Assembly (NCBI GenBank): GCA_027627225.1
Contig: CM051025.1
Coordinates: 56,105,181 to 56,169,180 of the forward strand
Source: Congeria kusceri
Taxonomy: Eukaryota > Mollusca > Bivalvia > Myida > Dreissenidae
Reading direction: 5' to 3'
DNA length: 64,000 nucleotides
Shown here: piece after piece, positions 10,400 to 22,837 of the stretch
Numbering within the stretch: the first letter of the stretch is position 1
How the letters are laid out: each line of letters opens with the position of its first letter
Program-made: the position numbers and the translations under genes
The notes under the pieces: generated by a model
Told to the model about the DNA's origin: nothing
What the model saw: only the letters and a program-made list of their open reading frames with translations
Database searches by the model: none

Positions 10400-12845
10400 T
10401 TTAGGAGTGGGTTTGTATAAAAACAAGCCGATTACATTTCACAAATAAATACTGCACATAATAATTGTGATCATACTATAACAAGCTGTATGGTTACCTT
10501 TATTACATTGTCTGGTCAACTATAACAGACATTTGATGTCATTCATATTCATGTATTGGCTCTAATTAATTAAAGTCAAGGAAGGCCGGAGCCAGACATG
10601 ACTGCGCTAATGGGGGAGAGGCACACGCCAGTAGGGATGAGGGTCCTTTTGTTTGTTCCGCTGACCATTCATTCATTTATTGTGTCGTCTGAAAAGGTGA
10701 CATATAGGTGTTTAGTGTTTTATCCAGGAAGGCAGGGGGCATGGCGCAATATATTCAAAAAAGGCATTTTAGCGCGCGGCGTCCTTTTAAAAGGGCACAT
10801 GTGTTTCAGAGTATTGGCTATGATTATCATGATATGATTAACTATTAATTATCATGTAATTACCTGAATATTTAAATGATTGATGTATTTTCAAAACAAA
10901 CAGTTATTCCAAAACATATTTTATTATGAGTTTTATATTTTTATGCAATAAACAGTATAGCAAAAGTTTTAAACAGTAAAAGAATACATCGACACAAAAT
11001 GTACTGTTGTTATTATAATGTTATAACTATTTTTGAAACGATGTTTTTTTGGGCGTGTAAAGAAGTGTAAAACAAGATAAACACTAAATATACGTCTTAT
11101 ACAGTATAGTTATTAAAATCGCCATCACGTCGCAGTGACGTACATTCGATCTTCAACTAGACGTAATAATTATTTATATCGTCACCAGGTCTTTTATTTC
11201 CAGTCTAATGTATTACTAACGAAAAACTCACGGTGATTGATTTAATACCACTACAAGTAAATAGTTTCTTGAAATAACACGACATTTTACGCACTACAAC
11301 ATTTATTGATTTTTTCTACAAATAGTAATAAGAACTGTCAGTTTCAATAATTACAATACAGTTATTATAATTAATAATAAAAATGTTCAATAATATAAAC
11401 GCTGTGTAGCAAGTCAGATGGTGCGAATCGTTACATGCGGGTGATCGTCATAAAAAGCGGGCAGAATTTACACGAAGTGCGTCATTAAAATACCGGGACT
11501 TATAAATCTATATACACATTTTATATTTTAAAAAAACTCTGAAAGCATGTTGTCACACTTATTCCGAATATAATTATGACAAAGTTTTGGCACACGAAAT
11601 ATTTACACTGATTAAACATTTACAAACATAAAGATTAATAGCAAATACATGTATATAATTACCGTTCGGTACCGTCTGTTCTCTGCACAAATTTCAGTAA
11701 ACTAACGTTGTTTTTGCCACTTTTACGTTCTCCCTTTGAAGTTGTGCCAACCTCCGTTTACACGACGGCATTTTCAGTCTCACAAATATAAGCAACAAGT
11801 TAACTTAAACAACTTTTTCACAAATTTTTGTCCGACAATCGTTTGAAAATAATAGAGAATCTGTAATGAAAACTATTTGTGTGGGTCAATCTTAACTGAC
11901 ACGTCCGGGTATAATTTGTAGGGGCTAGTATTTTCTTGACACTTGGGGCCCAATAGGTGTTGACAGGTAAGTCGTATTTGACACGCATACCAATATACAA
12001 CTGGGTTCCCTTTCACAACTCAAGTCTCCAGATAGAGAACCCCACTATTGGACTCGTTCAGTAAAGTTACTGACGGGTTGTCAATCAATTAAGTACATTT
12101 GTTAATAAGTGTAAACACAACTGAATAAAAATAATAAATCACCTGAATATATATACGATAATACACATACATACTATAGTAAATTTTTCAGGTGCCAATA
12201 TTTGTAATTTTACATGTTCGTTGTGTTAAAAGTATTTGCCAAGGGGAATAATTAATCATATTAATTATAGAAAAAAATCAAACGTAACCAGAGATCTATT
12301 AATGTTTATTTATGGGTCTTTGACGTAACGAACACAGACAGTGGGAGGGGGAATGTGGCAGTTAATGTTATGTACGTTAACCGTATATAGATAGCATCGT
12401 CACTTTAGTCGGTTTAAGAATCAACTTTCCCTAAAGCGGCTGACAATCAATAGTACAGTACTCGCTTAAATCTAATCGCTTAGAAATGTATGTCGGCAAT
12501 AAATCGAGCACAGTAATCGATTAAATCTTATTCACGATTTCGACATTGTCAAATCACGCGTAACGAGACTGGCGAGATAACGCGAGATTATGAGGTCAGG
12601 CGGGTTCCGTGGTCTCGCTCTAAAGTAACCATCGATAAGCTGCTGATACAGTTTCACATAAACTGCTATTAAAACTCAAAATAAACAATTAATTAACGTT
12701 ATTTGAAGACGTTAAGTACATTTTTCATGGACCCAGAAAATTAGTTTTATTTGATTTGATGAGTGGGTTTCTCATAGATATATTGATTTAATGTATATAT
12801 AATTTTTATATGATTTTTTTCTTTCGACAATTGCAACCTGAATAC
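10400..12845. other. AT-rich stretch without recognised genes
   Basis: No splice-consistent exon, RNA gene or array was recognised on either strand. The open frames at 10598-10837 and 11818-12000 are unremarkable. Confidence 0.5.
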
Positions 12846-12850
12846 AAACC

Positions 12851-13085
12851 GGGCCCAGCTAGCTTAGTTGGTAGAGAGTTGGACTGTCAATCCTGGTGTT
12901 CGCGAGTTCGAGCCCCAGCCCGACTACATAACTTGTGTGGGATTGGTCATAAAATAATTTCTACGGCCGTTCTCTCCCTACCTCTGCTTCAAGAAGGGCA
13001 GTAGTTACTTTTATTAAAGTATGTACATTTGGTACTGATCAACCGCTTAGATCGGCTAAGGAAAATGAGTAGGTTAACTGTCCGC
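12851..13085 (+). mobile_element. tRNA-derived SINE, plus-strand copy
   Basis: The head is GGGCCCAGCTAGCTTAGTTG with A-box and B-box (GAGTTCGAGCCCC). The anticodon-like loop CTGTCAA would give GTC, suggesting a tRNA-Asp-like ancestor. The body shares TTGTGTGGGATTGGTCAT, ACCGCTTAGAT and GTTAAC with the minus-strand copy at 10086-10395. The 3' tail is missing or diverged beyond about 13085. Confidence 0.8.
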
Positions 13086-13970
13086 CGTAAAGTCTGTAAT
13101 TGTAGTAGATTTTGCTGTAGTATATACAGGATGAGTCCTGCAGTTCCACGTAATAAAAATGTGTCCTACTTGTACCATCATAAGAAATATATGCAGCTTA
13201 ATTATCTTCACTTAGTAAACAACACAAGAAGAAAAAAGTCCATGTCACCGGGGTATTCTCTTTTAATCATAAGCTAAAATACAAAGCATTTCAAAATCAC
13301 ACCCACAGCACACAAATAAACAAAATTACATAAAGTATTCGATTTTACTGAAACAAGTATCACAAAAAATACATCAGTAATGCTCAAAGCATGGAAATGT
13401 TTTAAGTAGTATATTCCTGTGTAGAACCAGTGCTGAGTCACTTTTTCACAAGTTTTAGTACAGTACAGTAAAAAACCAAGCAGGTTCATCACCAGCTATT
13501 CAGTTGGACTGATACCCCAGACATTTCCAGTTTACCCATTTTGAACAGGAACTTGGACAGTCACAGTTAATGCTGGTTCCAATGTCACAATGAACAATTT
13601 TTCTATAGAATATATATAGCTACTTTCCGCAGTGGTATTACACAAAATCACAAAGCGGTCAAGGGTCATAGCCCGGCAGACTGAATCGACAAAGAAAATT
13701 ATTCAGGTCACCAATGGATCACTTTTCCACTGTCTGCGGATTCCGGAATGTTTCGCACCAATGATGTTTTTTCCCGAGCATGTTTCTACTTGGAACTTTG
13801 TATGCGCACAGATGTGTGATTACTAACTACTGATGACAATCCGTCTGTTATGATAACAACAATTAATTAACATTATTATTTTAAATATATTCACTTGAAT
13901 TTGGACAATTATCTTAACTTGAACACAAATTACACAATATTTATATATTTTTTTTATAAATGTAATTATA

Positions 13971-14083
13971 TCAGTGACGTTGTGTGTCACAATATGCTAA
14001 TTCAAGACGAAATACTGCAATCAGGTCAATAATCCCCTGGAAAATCATGGTGAGACATTCCAGATTCTGTTTGTGATAGTTAC
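13971..14083 (-). CDS. Candidate exon 2 of a minus-strand gene
   Basis: On the minus strand, the pyrimidine-rich tract TTTATTTGTTTCAG ends at 14084, a good 3' splice site. Downstream, one frame stays open for 36 codons to a TGA at 13973-13971 and includes NLECLTMIFQGIIDLIAVF, which looks like an amphipathic or hydrophobic helix. This frame does not match the phase left by the candidate first exon (14530-14486) if GTTTCAG is used. It does match if the AG 16 nt further on (AACAG) is used; otherwise the joined frame stops after 12 codons. I recognise no family. The exon call is moderate and the reading frame uncertain. Confidence 0.35.
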
Positions 14084-14485
14084 CTGAAACAAATAAAGTT
14101 CGATAAAAGTATTATTATTATTATTATTGCAAAGATATACTGTAATATAAACACACAATAATATTATGTATAAACATGAACTGGCTACTCTATGCAATTC
14201 CGTATATATACATTAAAACTTCTAAAAGATGCATAGATTCGTTGCAAAGCAAAATAAAAGTAGAAAACAAAAAAACACAGAACTAGGTTTTTAGACCTCC
14301 CTTTATCTAATAACGATACACAATACACGAAAACAATATCATTTGTAAAAAATTTAAATCATATTTGACGGAAAAAGTATAAAAACCAATACCAAAATAA
14401 GAATGTGTTTACAATTTGCGATTATTTCCCGTTCCCCACCCACATTTAAAAGTTATTTTACACGTTTTTGATTAAATTGACTTAC

Positions 14486-14530
14486 AGATTCTTCCTCCAC
14501 AACCTTATCCAGTTGTTTTTTCTTCGACAT
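14486..14530 (-). CDS. Candidate first coding exon, MSKKKQLDKVVEEES
   Basis: On the minus strand an ATG at 14530-14528 opens 15 codons (MSKKKQLDKVVEEES), very rich in Lys and Glu. It ends exactly at a consensus 5' splice site, GTAAGT (14485-14480). The base before the ATG is T and position -3 is A (ATTATG), an acceptable initiation context. The next plausible 3' splice site downstream is at 14084. The sequence upstream on the minus strand (14531-14760) is less AT-rich and could hold a promoter, but no TATA box is obvious. The product is unknown. Confidence 0.4.
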
Positions 14531-14939
14531 AATGTTAAATTTGCAAAATGCAGAATAATTTTTCTGAACAACGATTATCTACACAGCGGAAGCAATTATA
14601 CGCTCACTGCGCAACACCCCTGACCTAAATTTTCGGCGTATTCGGAACACCTCGGTAAACAATGTCGAAAAGGTCAGAAAACTTAGAAAACTAAGTATGC
14701 ACTGAATCGAGCACAGTCAGAGTGACAATAACACAAAACAGCGGGTGTCTTTTTCGCTTACAAATGGCAAAGAAAATTAGTCACGAGGCAATTAAGATCG
14801 TTATCAATTAGGGCGAGTGGCGGCTTTTGCCTTTGATAAGGGCAAGGTGGCGCTTCAAAAAGGTGGCGCCGCGCCGCGGAAAAAGGGCCTGGATAAAACA
14901 CTACCGGTACTTTTGGCGGCAGCAGAGTCCCCTTCAGTT

Positions 14940-15200
14940 TGTGCAGACAATAACTTGAGTAGTTTTTGTGCTATCATTATGAAACTTTATATGGAAGTGT
15001 TTGTAGGCATAAAAGAAGGGTCAAGTTCGATTTTCGTCATAATTTCTCTTATCATACTTGAGTTACGCCACTTAAAACAAAAAACATCAAATAAGGCTTG
15101 TGCAGGCAATAACTTGAGAAGCTTTTGTGCTAGTTGGCATAAAAGGAAGGTCAGTTTCAGTTTTTGGCATAATTGCTCTTATCGTACTTGAGTTATGCCC
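14940..15200. repeat. Dispersed repeat with two ~160-bp tandem monomers
   Basis: GTGCAGACAATAACTTGAG at 14941 recurs as GTGCAGGCAATAACTTGAG at 15100. TACTTGAGTTAYGCC closes each monomer. The second monomer is internally shortened. Similar architecture is seen at 18039, 19140, 32385 and 63335, although the sequences differ. Confidence 0.75.
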
Positions 15201-15219
15201 CATCAAGCGACACATCCGA

Positions 15220-15330
15220 CTCACAGAGTTATAGTTTTATTCATTGATTCATTTACTCACTTAATAATTCATTCATTTACTCACTTCTTCAATCATTCAC
15301 CCACTCATGAATTAGTCCATTCGTCCATCC
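15220..15330. repeat. Imperfect (ATTCATTT)-type microsatellite
   Basis: Variants of ATTCATTTACTCACTT repeat across about 100 bp. The stretch 15340-16330 shows no gene; it contains AT-rich and low-complexity sequence only. Confidence 0.6.
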
Positions 15331-16339
15331 AGATTCAATGCAAATCCATCTATCTATCATGCACATACATGGAAATATCTCGACCGAAGTCGCACCTATA
15401 TCGAATCAGTCAGTACAGAGTATGTAGTTCATCTATCTGTATACCAGATAAATTTACACCTGGTAATGTTCTTTACTATTTATTTTCTGTAAGAACCTTG
15501 ATACTCGTCTCTACGTTAGAAAAATGCAACTGATAAAACTGGTGACTGATAAGAAATAGTTGTCTGCTGCCTGCTATAATACAAGCTTTTCACCCTGGGT
15601 GACCCAGGTTTGCTTCTCAATCATCGCATAAAAGTTAAGTTCGTGGTGGAATTCTATGCACTCCTGCCTCGGCCCTAAACACCAGACCACACACAAATTC
15701 AAAAACAGTTGAAAAAAAAAACTCGTAAAAGCTGAAAACTGCAGCTAATGATTCAATTTCTAGAAGAAACAAGCATCTTAAAGTGGGAAAGGAAGACACT
15801 ACTTTAGCACCGGTGCTACAATGTTAGTAAAGTGGTCTTATGAATTCACTTTGAGGAATTTTTGGGGTGAGCTGGAAACACTTGCAATATTCCAACTACC
15901 CGCCGTGAGGCAGTGCCTATGAGTTTCCTAAGGCTTTTGAAAGCGATAAAAATCAGTTTATGGGCACCACCTGGCCTGGGGGCTTTGTTTCACAATACAA
16001 GTTTTAGAAATAAAAAAAGCATTATATGATTGCCGGTAGTGTCCACCTAGAAGCACATGCCCCATGTGCCCCCCCACCCTTTAAATCTGTGACGTAGAGT
16101 CTTGGATTAGCGATAATGATCAGTTTAGGGGCACCACATATTTTCACAATCTTCATTGCTTTTATTAAAATTTTATAATTTTACAGTTTCATGTTTTAGA
16201 TATACAAAATCTATACAATACACACGATTTGGAGACAGCATGTGCCCCCTGTGTCCACTGGTAAACTGAGCCTGCCAAGGGCGCATCATCAGTTACATGC
16301 ACTATAGCTCTATATACACTGCTTGTTGTTTGTTTAGTT

Positions 16340-16520
16340 GAAACATATTTACTTTAACTTGATTGAGTCAAAAGCCAAAGTTTTTTTAAGAAAGTTTCGA
16401 GTCGTGTTTCCTGGGTAAAACCAGTACCTGGTGTCTTTTGAGAAAGATTATTCAAAGTCTAAACACTCCCACAGTAGATCTAGGTACCGAATTTGCGACC
16501 TCCCTCCAACAAGGGGACGC
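16340..16520 (-). mobile_element. Diverged SINE copy (family of 17150-17336)
   Basis: TTGATTGAGTCAAAAGCC and TGGGTAAAACCAGTACCTGGTGTCTTT correspond in order to GATTGTGTCAATAGCC and TGGGTAGAACCGATACTTGGTGTCTTT in the better copy. The tRNA-like head is degraded. Confidence 0.55.
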
Positions 16521-16646
16521 TGTTTGAGCTAAATAGGTTGTTATAAACACATTTTAATAAAGGTATACCTTTTTCATTTAGAAAAATACTGATTTAAATG
16601 TCCTACCTGACTACCATATGTTAGTTTTTGTTCAATGCTAACTTCT

Positions 16647-16715
16647 GGGGGGGGGGGGGGGGGATTTCTGACCTTTTATGGGGGGGAAATGTTAAAGTTT
16701 TTTCTGGGGGAGGCA
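16647..16715. repeat. Long G tracts (quadruplex-prone)
   Basis: A 17-base G run (16647-16663) is followed by shorter G runs at 16680 and 16706. The spacing permits G-quadruplex formation on the plus strand. Confidence 0.6.
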
Positions 16716-17149
16716 GTCTTACTTAGGCTGTAAAAATGACAGATTTAGGGCTCTATCGGTCTTGTTATCCCTGGCACTAGGGATAAATGAACTTGATTGT
16801 CTGCTGCATAACACTTTTGTTTATTTCAGGGCAAATGAAGATGATATGAACAGAATACAAGAAAACGGAGAAACCGGGGCAAACAGATTTTAATGTGTTC
16901 ATAACTATTCTACAGTTTATTAATGTCCTTAAAGTAACTATATGTCTACTACAAATATATCTGGTAGTAATAATGATGATGCTGTTTAAATAAGTGTGCA
17001 TTACAAAGAGTCTAACACAAGATATAGGCTCCATTATTCAACTAAGAATTAGCAGCGAAACCATAAGCACAAATCATCATTTTAAAATATACATTGCTAA
17101 CAATAATTATACAAGACAACTGTTGATCATTGTCTGAGTTTTAGCTTAA

Positions 17150-17336
17150 ACCTATTTATTTTAGCTCGATTGTGTCAATAGCCTAAGGCTTATCGAGATA
17201 CTCTCAAGTGTGATTCCTGGGTAGAACCGATACTTGGTGTCTTTGGCGAGATCTTGAGAACGCTCCCAGAGTGTGGATCGAACCTGGGACCTCCAGATTG
17301 CTAAGCGGACACCATATCCACTACGTCACCGTGAAC
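17150..17336 (-). mobile_element. tRNA-derived SINE
   Basis: The minus-strand head has the A-box-like TAGTGGATATGGTG and the B-box CAGGTTCGATCC, flanked by GGTGACG and CTGGGAG. The body is ACACCAAGTATCGGTTCTAC and the 3' end is AATCGAGCTAAAATAAATAGG. It is a different family from the SINEs at 10086 and 12851. Confidence 0.72.
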
Positions 17337-17395
17337 TTCAAGTCTGTGTTTTCATAATTGTATAGAAATATAACTATTTTAATTTATACTTTCAG

Positions 17396-17474
17396 GAATG
17401 TTAGCAGATTTGATGGAAAGGAACAAAACCTGCTGTTTGATGGCGAAAACCGTACGGAATGTGTATCTGACTGA
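17396..17474 (+). other. Possible internal exon (weak)
   Basis: The 3' splice-like tract TTTATACTTTCAG ends at 17395 and a 5' splice-like GTATGT starts at 17475. Two frames are open across the exon: one contains MLADLMERNKTCCLMAKT, the other FDGKEQNLLFDGENRTECVSD. Similar weak exons lie at 20355-20419 and 22763-22837 on the same strand, but no consistent protein frame joins all three. A spliced non-coding transcript or chance are equally possible. Confidence 0.2.
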
Positions 17475-17579
17475 GTATGTGATTGATTACCACCCTGTGT
17501 TGAAAACACAATGCAGTACCAACAACAATGAGTATATGGCAAAACCTTTTATTAATTGGCACACGTGACCTGAGCACAA

Positions 17580-18890
17580 AATGTTCAAGGGTGTACTTTT
17601 GTAGTCAGTGACAGTCCGGCAGTCTGTCTTTTGTCCGTTGACGTTAACAATTTACATTGAACAGCTACTTCTGTGAAATTGCTTGGATTTTAACCAAACT
17701 TGGCAGGATTGTTCCTGGGATGGTTTTTTACCAAATTCTTTCAAATCAATTGATTATGAAAAGCTTTTCGTCAGAAACCGCTGACTTAAAACACTGGCTG
17801 GATTTCAAAATAATTGTTTTCATCAATATTCTTGGGTATTCCTGTACAAAATCCCTTCAAATCATTTTGATATGTGGGGCAGTTTTCCTTATATGGATAT
17901 ATATTACATTTGGAAAATCTTCATGTCAGAAAACTTGCTGGATTAAAAAACAAAAACAAAAAATGTGTGCTACCCAATGGCTTATAAAATGTTCATATGT
18001 TAACAAACATTGCTCCAGGGTGTAGGTACAGGTTTCTTATAATTCTGCCCCCCTTCGAAGAAGTGGGGGTATATTGCTCTGCACCTGTCCGTCGGTCAAT
18101 CGGATGGTCGGTCTGTCCGTAGACCATTTCGTTTCCGCACGATATCTAGAGAACGCTTTGACCTATGATCATTTAAGTTGGTATGCTGGTCACTTGGGAG
18201 GAAAGGAAGACGTCTATTGATTTTGAGGTCAACAGGTCAAAGGTCAAGGTCACCGTTGCTAAGAATAGAAAAACAGTTTCCGCTTAATATCTTGAGAACG
18301 CATCGAGATACTTTAATGAAACTTCATACATAGATACGTTATATTGAGACCTCGCTTGTGATTGCATATGGGGTGGGTGGGGTAAGGTCAGGGTCACTGG
18401 TACTAAAAATATAAAAAACGGTTTCCGCTCAATAACTTTAGAACGCATCGAGATATTTTAATGAAACTTCATACATATATATCTTATATTGAGACCTCGC
18501 TTGGGATTGCATATGGGGTGGGTGGGGTCAAGGTCACCGGTACTAAAAATGTAAAAACGGTTTCCGCTCAATAACTTGAGAACGCATCGAGATATTTTAA
18601 TGAAACTTCATACATAGATACCATATATCGAGACCTCGCTTGGGATTGCATATTAAAAATTTCTTAACAATTGCACATATTCACAACTTGGCTGCACGTC
18701 GGGCGGCATACATGTCTTACAAACATCTCTTGTTATTGGTTTATTTGCTGTAAAGAAATCTTAGAAAATCTCCTTGTCAAAAGCTACTGGCTGGATTTCA
18801 AAATACTTTCGCATACATCTTCCTTGGGTGACCTTGTACCAATTCCTTCAAATCGTTTGATTTATTGAAAAAGCATGACCTTTAGTGGTT
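17580..18890. repeat. Dispersed repeat with an inserted second repeat
   Basis: The words CTGGATTTCAAAATA and CTTCAAATC-TTTGAT occur at 17799-17875 and again at 18789-18860, on either side of the unrelated repeat at 18039-18655. The simplest reading is that one dispersed element was interrupted by another. The open frame at 17657-18025 belongs to the repeat. Confidence 0.5.
18039..18655 (+). repeat. Dispersed repeat: GC-rich head plus three ~140-bp monomers
   Basis: The head GCCCCCCTTCGAAGAAGTGG and runs of GTCCGTCGGTC precede three monomers beginning (A)CAGTTTCCGC or CGGTTTCCGC at 18274, 18419 and 18558, so the period is 139-145 bp. Each monomer holds GAACGCATCGAGATA, GAAACTTCATACAT, GAGACCTCGC and GGTCAAGGTCAC. 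A diverged fragment lies at 1005-1270. Confidence 0.85.
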
Positions 18891-19139
18891 GGTGCAGTTT
18901 GTTATACTGTCATATTGTCAACTTGTACTATGTTCTTGTCTGCAACTATTGGACTGATTTAAATTAGCTGCAAACAAAAGCCTGGCACTCGTGAACTCTT
19001 ATTAGCATAAATTACGTGCTCAAATTGTTTCCTATATTTATACTCGGTACCATAACAGTATTTTTTGTGGGCACTTTTTCATCGATTTAACTCAATTTGA
19101 GTACGGAAACTAATATATTTAGGCATCATAAGGGTTTTC

Positions 19140-19990
19140 AGCTTTTGGTATAGGGGGACTGTCCATTCGTCTGTAATTTATCAGCAGTTGGGCTCGCGGA
19201 CGCAATAGAGACTTCCTTTTTCATTGAATCTTGACCATAGTTTGTGTATGACAATAAAATCTCTGCAAAGTTTGATAATGTGATAGTTTGGACTGGGAAC
19301 ACTTGAGTTGTTTCTCCTTTTTCATGAGAAAAAACTTTGTGCAACATACAGACTTCATATTTCATCTGATCTTGACCAAACTTGCACACAAAATCCAAAA
19401 TGACCTAGATTGGGGTACAAAACACCACAGTTATTGCCCCTTGTTTGTGAGAAAAAATGGAAAAAGAAAACAGTGTGGATGAAAGAGACTTTAGTTTTGT
19501 CTAATCTTGACCAAACTTGCTCTGTTTGTGTATGACCATACGGTCTCAGTCAATGTCCAATATGGGCTCGATCGGACCAGAAAGACCAGAGTTATTACCT
19601 GTTGTTTGTGAACAAAATCCAATAATTTGTCAACAATTGGCTTTCAGTCCCACAGAGAATTAACTTTTCATTAATTGGTGACTAAACTTACACAGTTTGT
19701 GAATGAACATAAATCTCATCTGGTTACACTGATGGCTCAGATAGAACCAGAAACAATAGAGTTAACACGTAATGACAAAACTTGCAAGAAAAGGACTTTA
19801 TGCAACATAGAAACCTTTTATCTGCTCCTGATAAAACATGCACATATTGTGTATGGTCATAAGATTTCATAATAAACCAAAGAATTACCCAGATTTGGGA
19901 AACAACAACAGAGCTATTGTCGCTTGTATGTGAGCAAAAAAGGACTTAATGTTCTTACATCACAATGAATTTAAACGTCATGTAATGTCA
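19140..19990 (+). repeat. Dispersed repeat with ~140-bp tandem monomers (copy 1)
   Basis: ATCTTGACC-A--TTTG, TGTGTATGACCATA and AGAGTTATTGCCCCTTGTTTGTG recur at ~135-142-bp spacing (for example ATCTTGACC at 19227, 19369 and 19504). The second copy of the family lies at 32385-33560. Open frames on both strands here (19138-19482) are repeat-derived. Confidence 0.82.
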
Positions 19991-19999
19991 TAACTGCAA

Positions 20000-21810
20000 A
20001 CACTTATGCAGTTGGACTAACAAAGAAACAAACAAAACAAATATTATACATAAAAAAGAATAAGATGATTTGCCTTCACCAGGACTCGAAGCTGCATATT
20101 TTTCCTTTTGACATCTATGAGATAACAAGTAAAATTGTCAATTTGCAAATTTGTGAACAGGTTCCTTTAAATGTAAATTCTTTAGAACTGATGTATATGC
20201 AAATAATAACACTATAAGTTTTATATTGTTTCCCAATTGCAGTTGAATCACTTAACCAAACATGTATATTAACATTGTTTTTAACAATAATAATCATAAT
20301 ATTAGAACGGTATGAACATAGTGAATAGAATAATTGTTGTTTTTAGGATGACAGTTCACTGGTGCAAGAAGATGTGAGGAAGAAAGACTGGGCAACTGTT
20401 TGAAGGATTTGGAAACCTGGTAATGTTATATATTTATGTGTTTATCAGTGACAGATTACTTGTTCGTTTTGTCCAGCTTGTCCCAGAACATGTATGGACA
20501 AGTGAAATATTGCCAAAACATAATTACTGTTCGGACAAACAACAACCATCATTTGTCAAAAACATACAAACAAGGATTTGAACACTGCACCTAATGGTCT
20601 TTTTAGAAATCATATTTAACATGTCTCAAAATGTGGTTACAAAACTAGTCCTTGTCAAAACAAATCTGTTTATTTGAAGCACCTATTACAATCTTGATGG
20701 GGTTTTTTATGTTGAAACTGTCGGTTTGATAATCTCAATGATTGTTAACAAAGGACATATTGGTGTAAATGGATCTCATAAGCCCAAAACTAGGTCACAT
20801 ATATTTAAAAACATTTTATGGGTCGTACCCTTAAGATTACAATTTTCATTATTGACAGATCAATTTTAAATCTTGTTTTGTTTTTCATTCTAGGTTCAAG
20901 TATAATACAGGTCATTTGTGTTCAGGTCAGGGTGATAACCATAATGAAATAGAGCAAAGTTCAAATGTATGGTTTGCTTTCGTTGCTTCACTAGGTGTCA
21001 AATTCCAGAAACATCTTAAGTAAAATCTTATCCTTAGCCTTAAAGTCATCATTTTTCTTTAGCATTTTATTCAATGTGTACGTGAAATTCTGCTTAGTGT
21101 TCACTAATTATCAACTTATTATTAACTACAATTTACTAAACAGTAATTGGATTCATTAATTTGTATGCAGTTTTAAAAATATTACCATACAAAAATTGGA
21201 ACTTAAGTGAACATATTTTAAAATAAACTTAAGATGTTTCTGGAAAATGGCCCCAGATCACTTTGTCTAATAATGGAAAACATGCTTGGAACCACATTTT
21301 CATATGATCAGATTCAAAGTTAGTGTAATTGATTTCCATCACGAAATCTTGTCAAATTTAAGTATAGTTGTGGGTTTAAAAACTTGGTATCTGGTTAATA
21401 ATACTTAAATAGGCAAACCTTATTTACACTCTTAACCTTCTACACATCAACATTACGTATATGTAACTAACCAACATATTCACACAAAGGGTCCTGGAAT
21501 AATACCAATAAATTATTGTGCTCCAAGGACTGCTTGATTTGTTCTGGAAAAGTGTTACTTCCTGTTGCTTCTTCTAAACATGTTGACATCAAAATGTTAC
21601 GGTGTACAGTGTATTTAGTTAAGTAAAGAAAATCAAGAGCAGGTTTCGTAGCCCTAGTTTTTAACTCTGCATGCAATATTGCGCTGCAAATCAATACTAC
21701 CGATAGTCTGCATTGGCTAAATTCACCTGTTGCATATTTGAGTGTTTACTTATATGCATATACAATGGGTGTTTTAAATGTTTCATGACAGTTTCATGCC
21801 ATAATATAAT
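20000..21810. other. AT-rich stretch, one weak exon candidate
   Basis: At 20355-20419 a segment after GACAG and before GTAATG is open in one frame. Otherwise there are no recognised exons, RNA genes or arrays. The minus-strand open frames at 20115-20297 and 21467-21885 are unremarkable. Confidence 0.35.
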
Positions 21811-21814
21811 ATTT

Positions 21815-22595
21815 TTATGCCCCCGGCATCTTGATGCAGGAGGCATATAGTAAAATTGTGCAGTCCGTCCGTCCTTCCATGACAAGGTTAAGTAGATTTT
21901 ACTGTTTTGTCTAGCACCAACACTGCTTACTACAACACTTGGATACTCACTCAGTTGTTGCTTATGACCATTCCCTACCCACCCATATCACCTAACCTAA
22001 CTTTGACTTTGACCTTATTTGGACTTACAATAATTCAAAAGTGCCATTTCTTGGTTAACTAGATTTTACCGTTTCGTCGTTACTACAACACTTGGATATT
22101 TACACAATTTTTATTTATGACCGTTTCCAAACCACCCATATCACCCAACCACACTGTTACCTTGAGCTTGACCTAATTTGCACTTAGAATAATTCAAATG
22201 GGCTGTTTTTTGGTTAACTAGATTTTATGGTTTCGTCTAGCACCAACACTGCTTGCTATAACACTTGGATACTTCCACAGTTGTTGCCTATGACCATCCC
22301 CAATCCATCCATATCACCCAACCGCCCTTTGACCTTGACCATGACCTAATTTGGACTTATAATAATTCAAAAATGCCATTTCTTGGTTAATTAGATGTTA
22401 CTGTTTCGTCTAGCACCAACACCGCTTACTGCCGCTCTTGGATATTTACACAGTTGTTACTTATGACCGTTCCCAAACCACCCATATCACCCAACCTCAC
22501 TTTGACCTTGGCCACAATCGGACTAAGAAATGGGCTATCCAGCACCAACCGGGGGCATATGTGTTTATCAAACACAAAATCTTGTTTCCAATTAA
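21815..22595 (+). repeat. Dispersed repeat bounded by GCCCCCGG/CCGGGGGC, copy 1
   Basis: It begins ATGCCCCCGGCATCTTGATG and ends CCAACCGGGGGCATATGTG followed by TTTATCAAACACAAAATCTTG, so its termini carry a ~10-bp inverted repeat (ATGCCCCCGG / CCGGGGGCAT). Inside are four monomers of about 160 bp, each with AGATTTTACYGTTTCGTC, AGCACCAACACYGCTTAC and ACTTGGATA. The second copy is at 25609-26231. Confidence 0.85.
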
Positions 22596-22762
22596 ATTTC
22601 CTACAACATAGCTACATGTATGTTATGTTGCCATATCAACAAGATTGGGGCAACTTTGAATGCGTACAACATAATAGTAATTCTGTTTGCATTAAATACA
22701 GGTGTTTGTACAAGTATTTATTCTTTCTGCATCTGCCTTATATTAACGTTTGTATGTTTTAG

Positions 22763-22837
22763 GGAGTCTCAGCTGATAGTGTTACAGCTACATTGGAAGT
22801 GCAAGATATTGTGCAGCAAACCAACAAGCTACTACAT
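22763..22837 (+). other. Possible internal exon, 25 codons (weak)
   Basis: It follows TTTGTATGTTTTAG and precedes GTATGT. The phase-0 frame reads GVSADSVTATLEVQDIVQQT and then NKLLH with no stop. Another frame (WESQLIVLQLHWKCK) is also open and fits the phase of the weak exon at 20355-20419. No family is recognised. From 22840 to 23610 I see nothing else. Confidence 0.22.
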
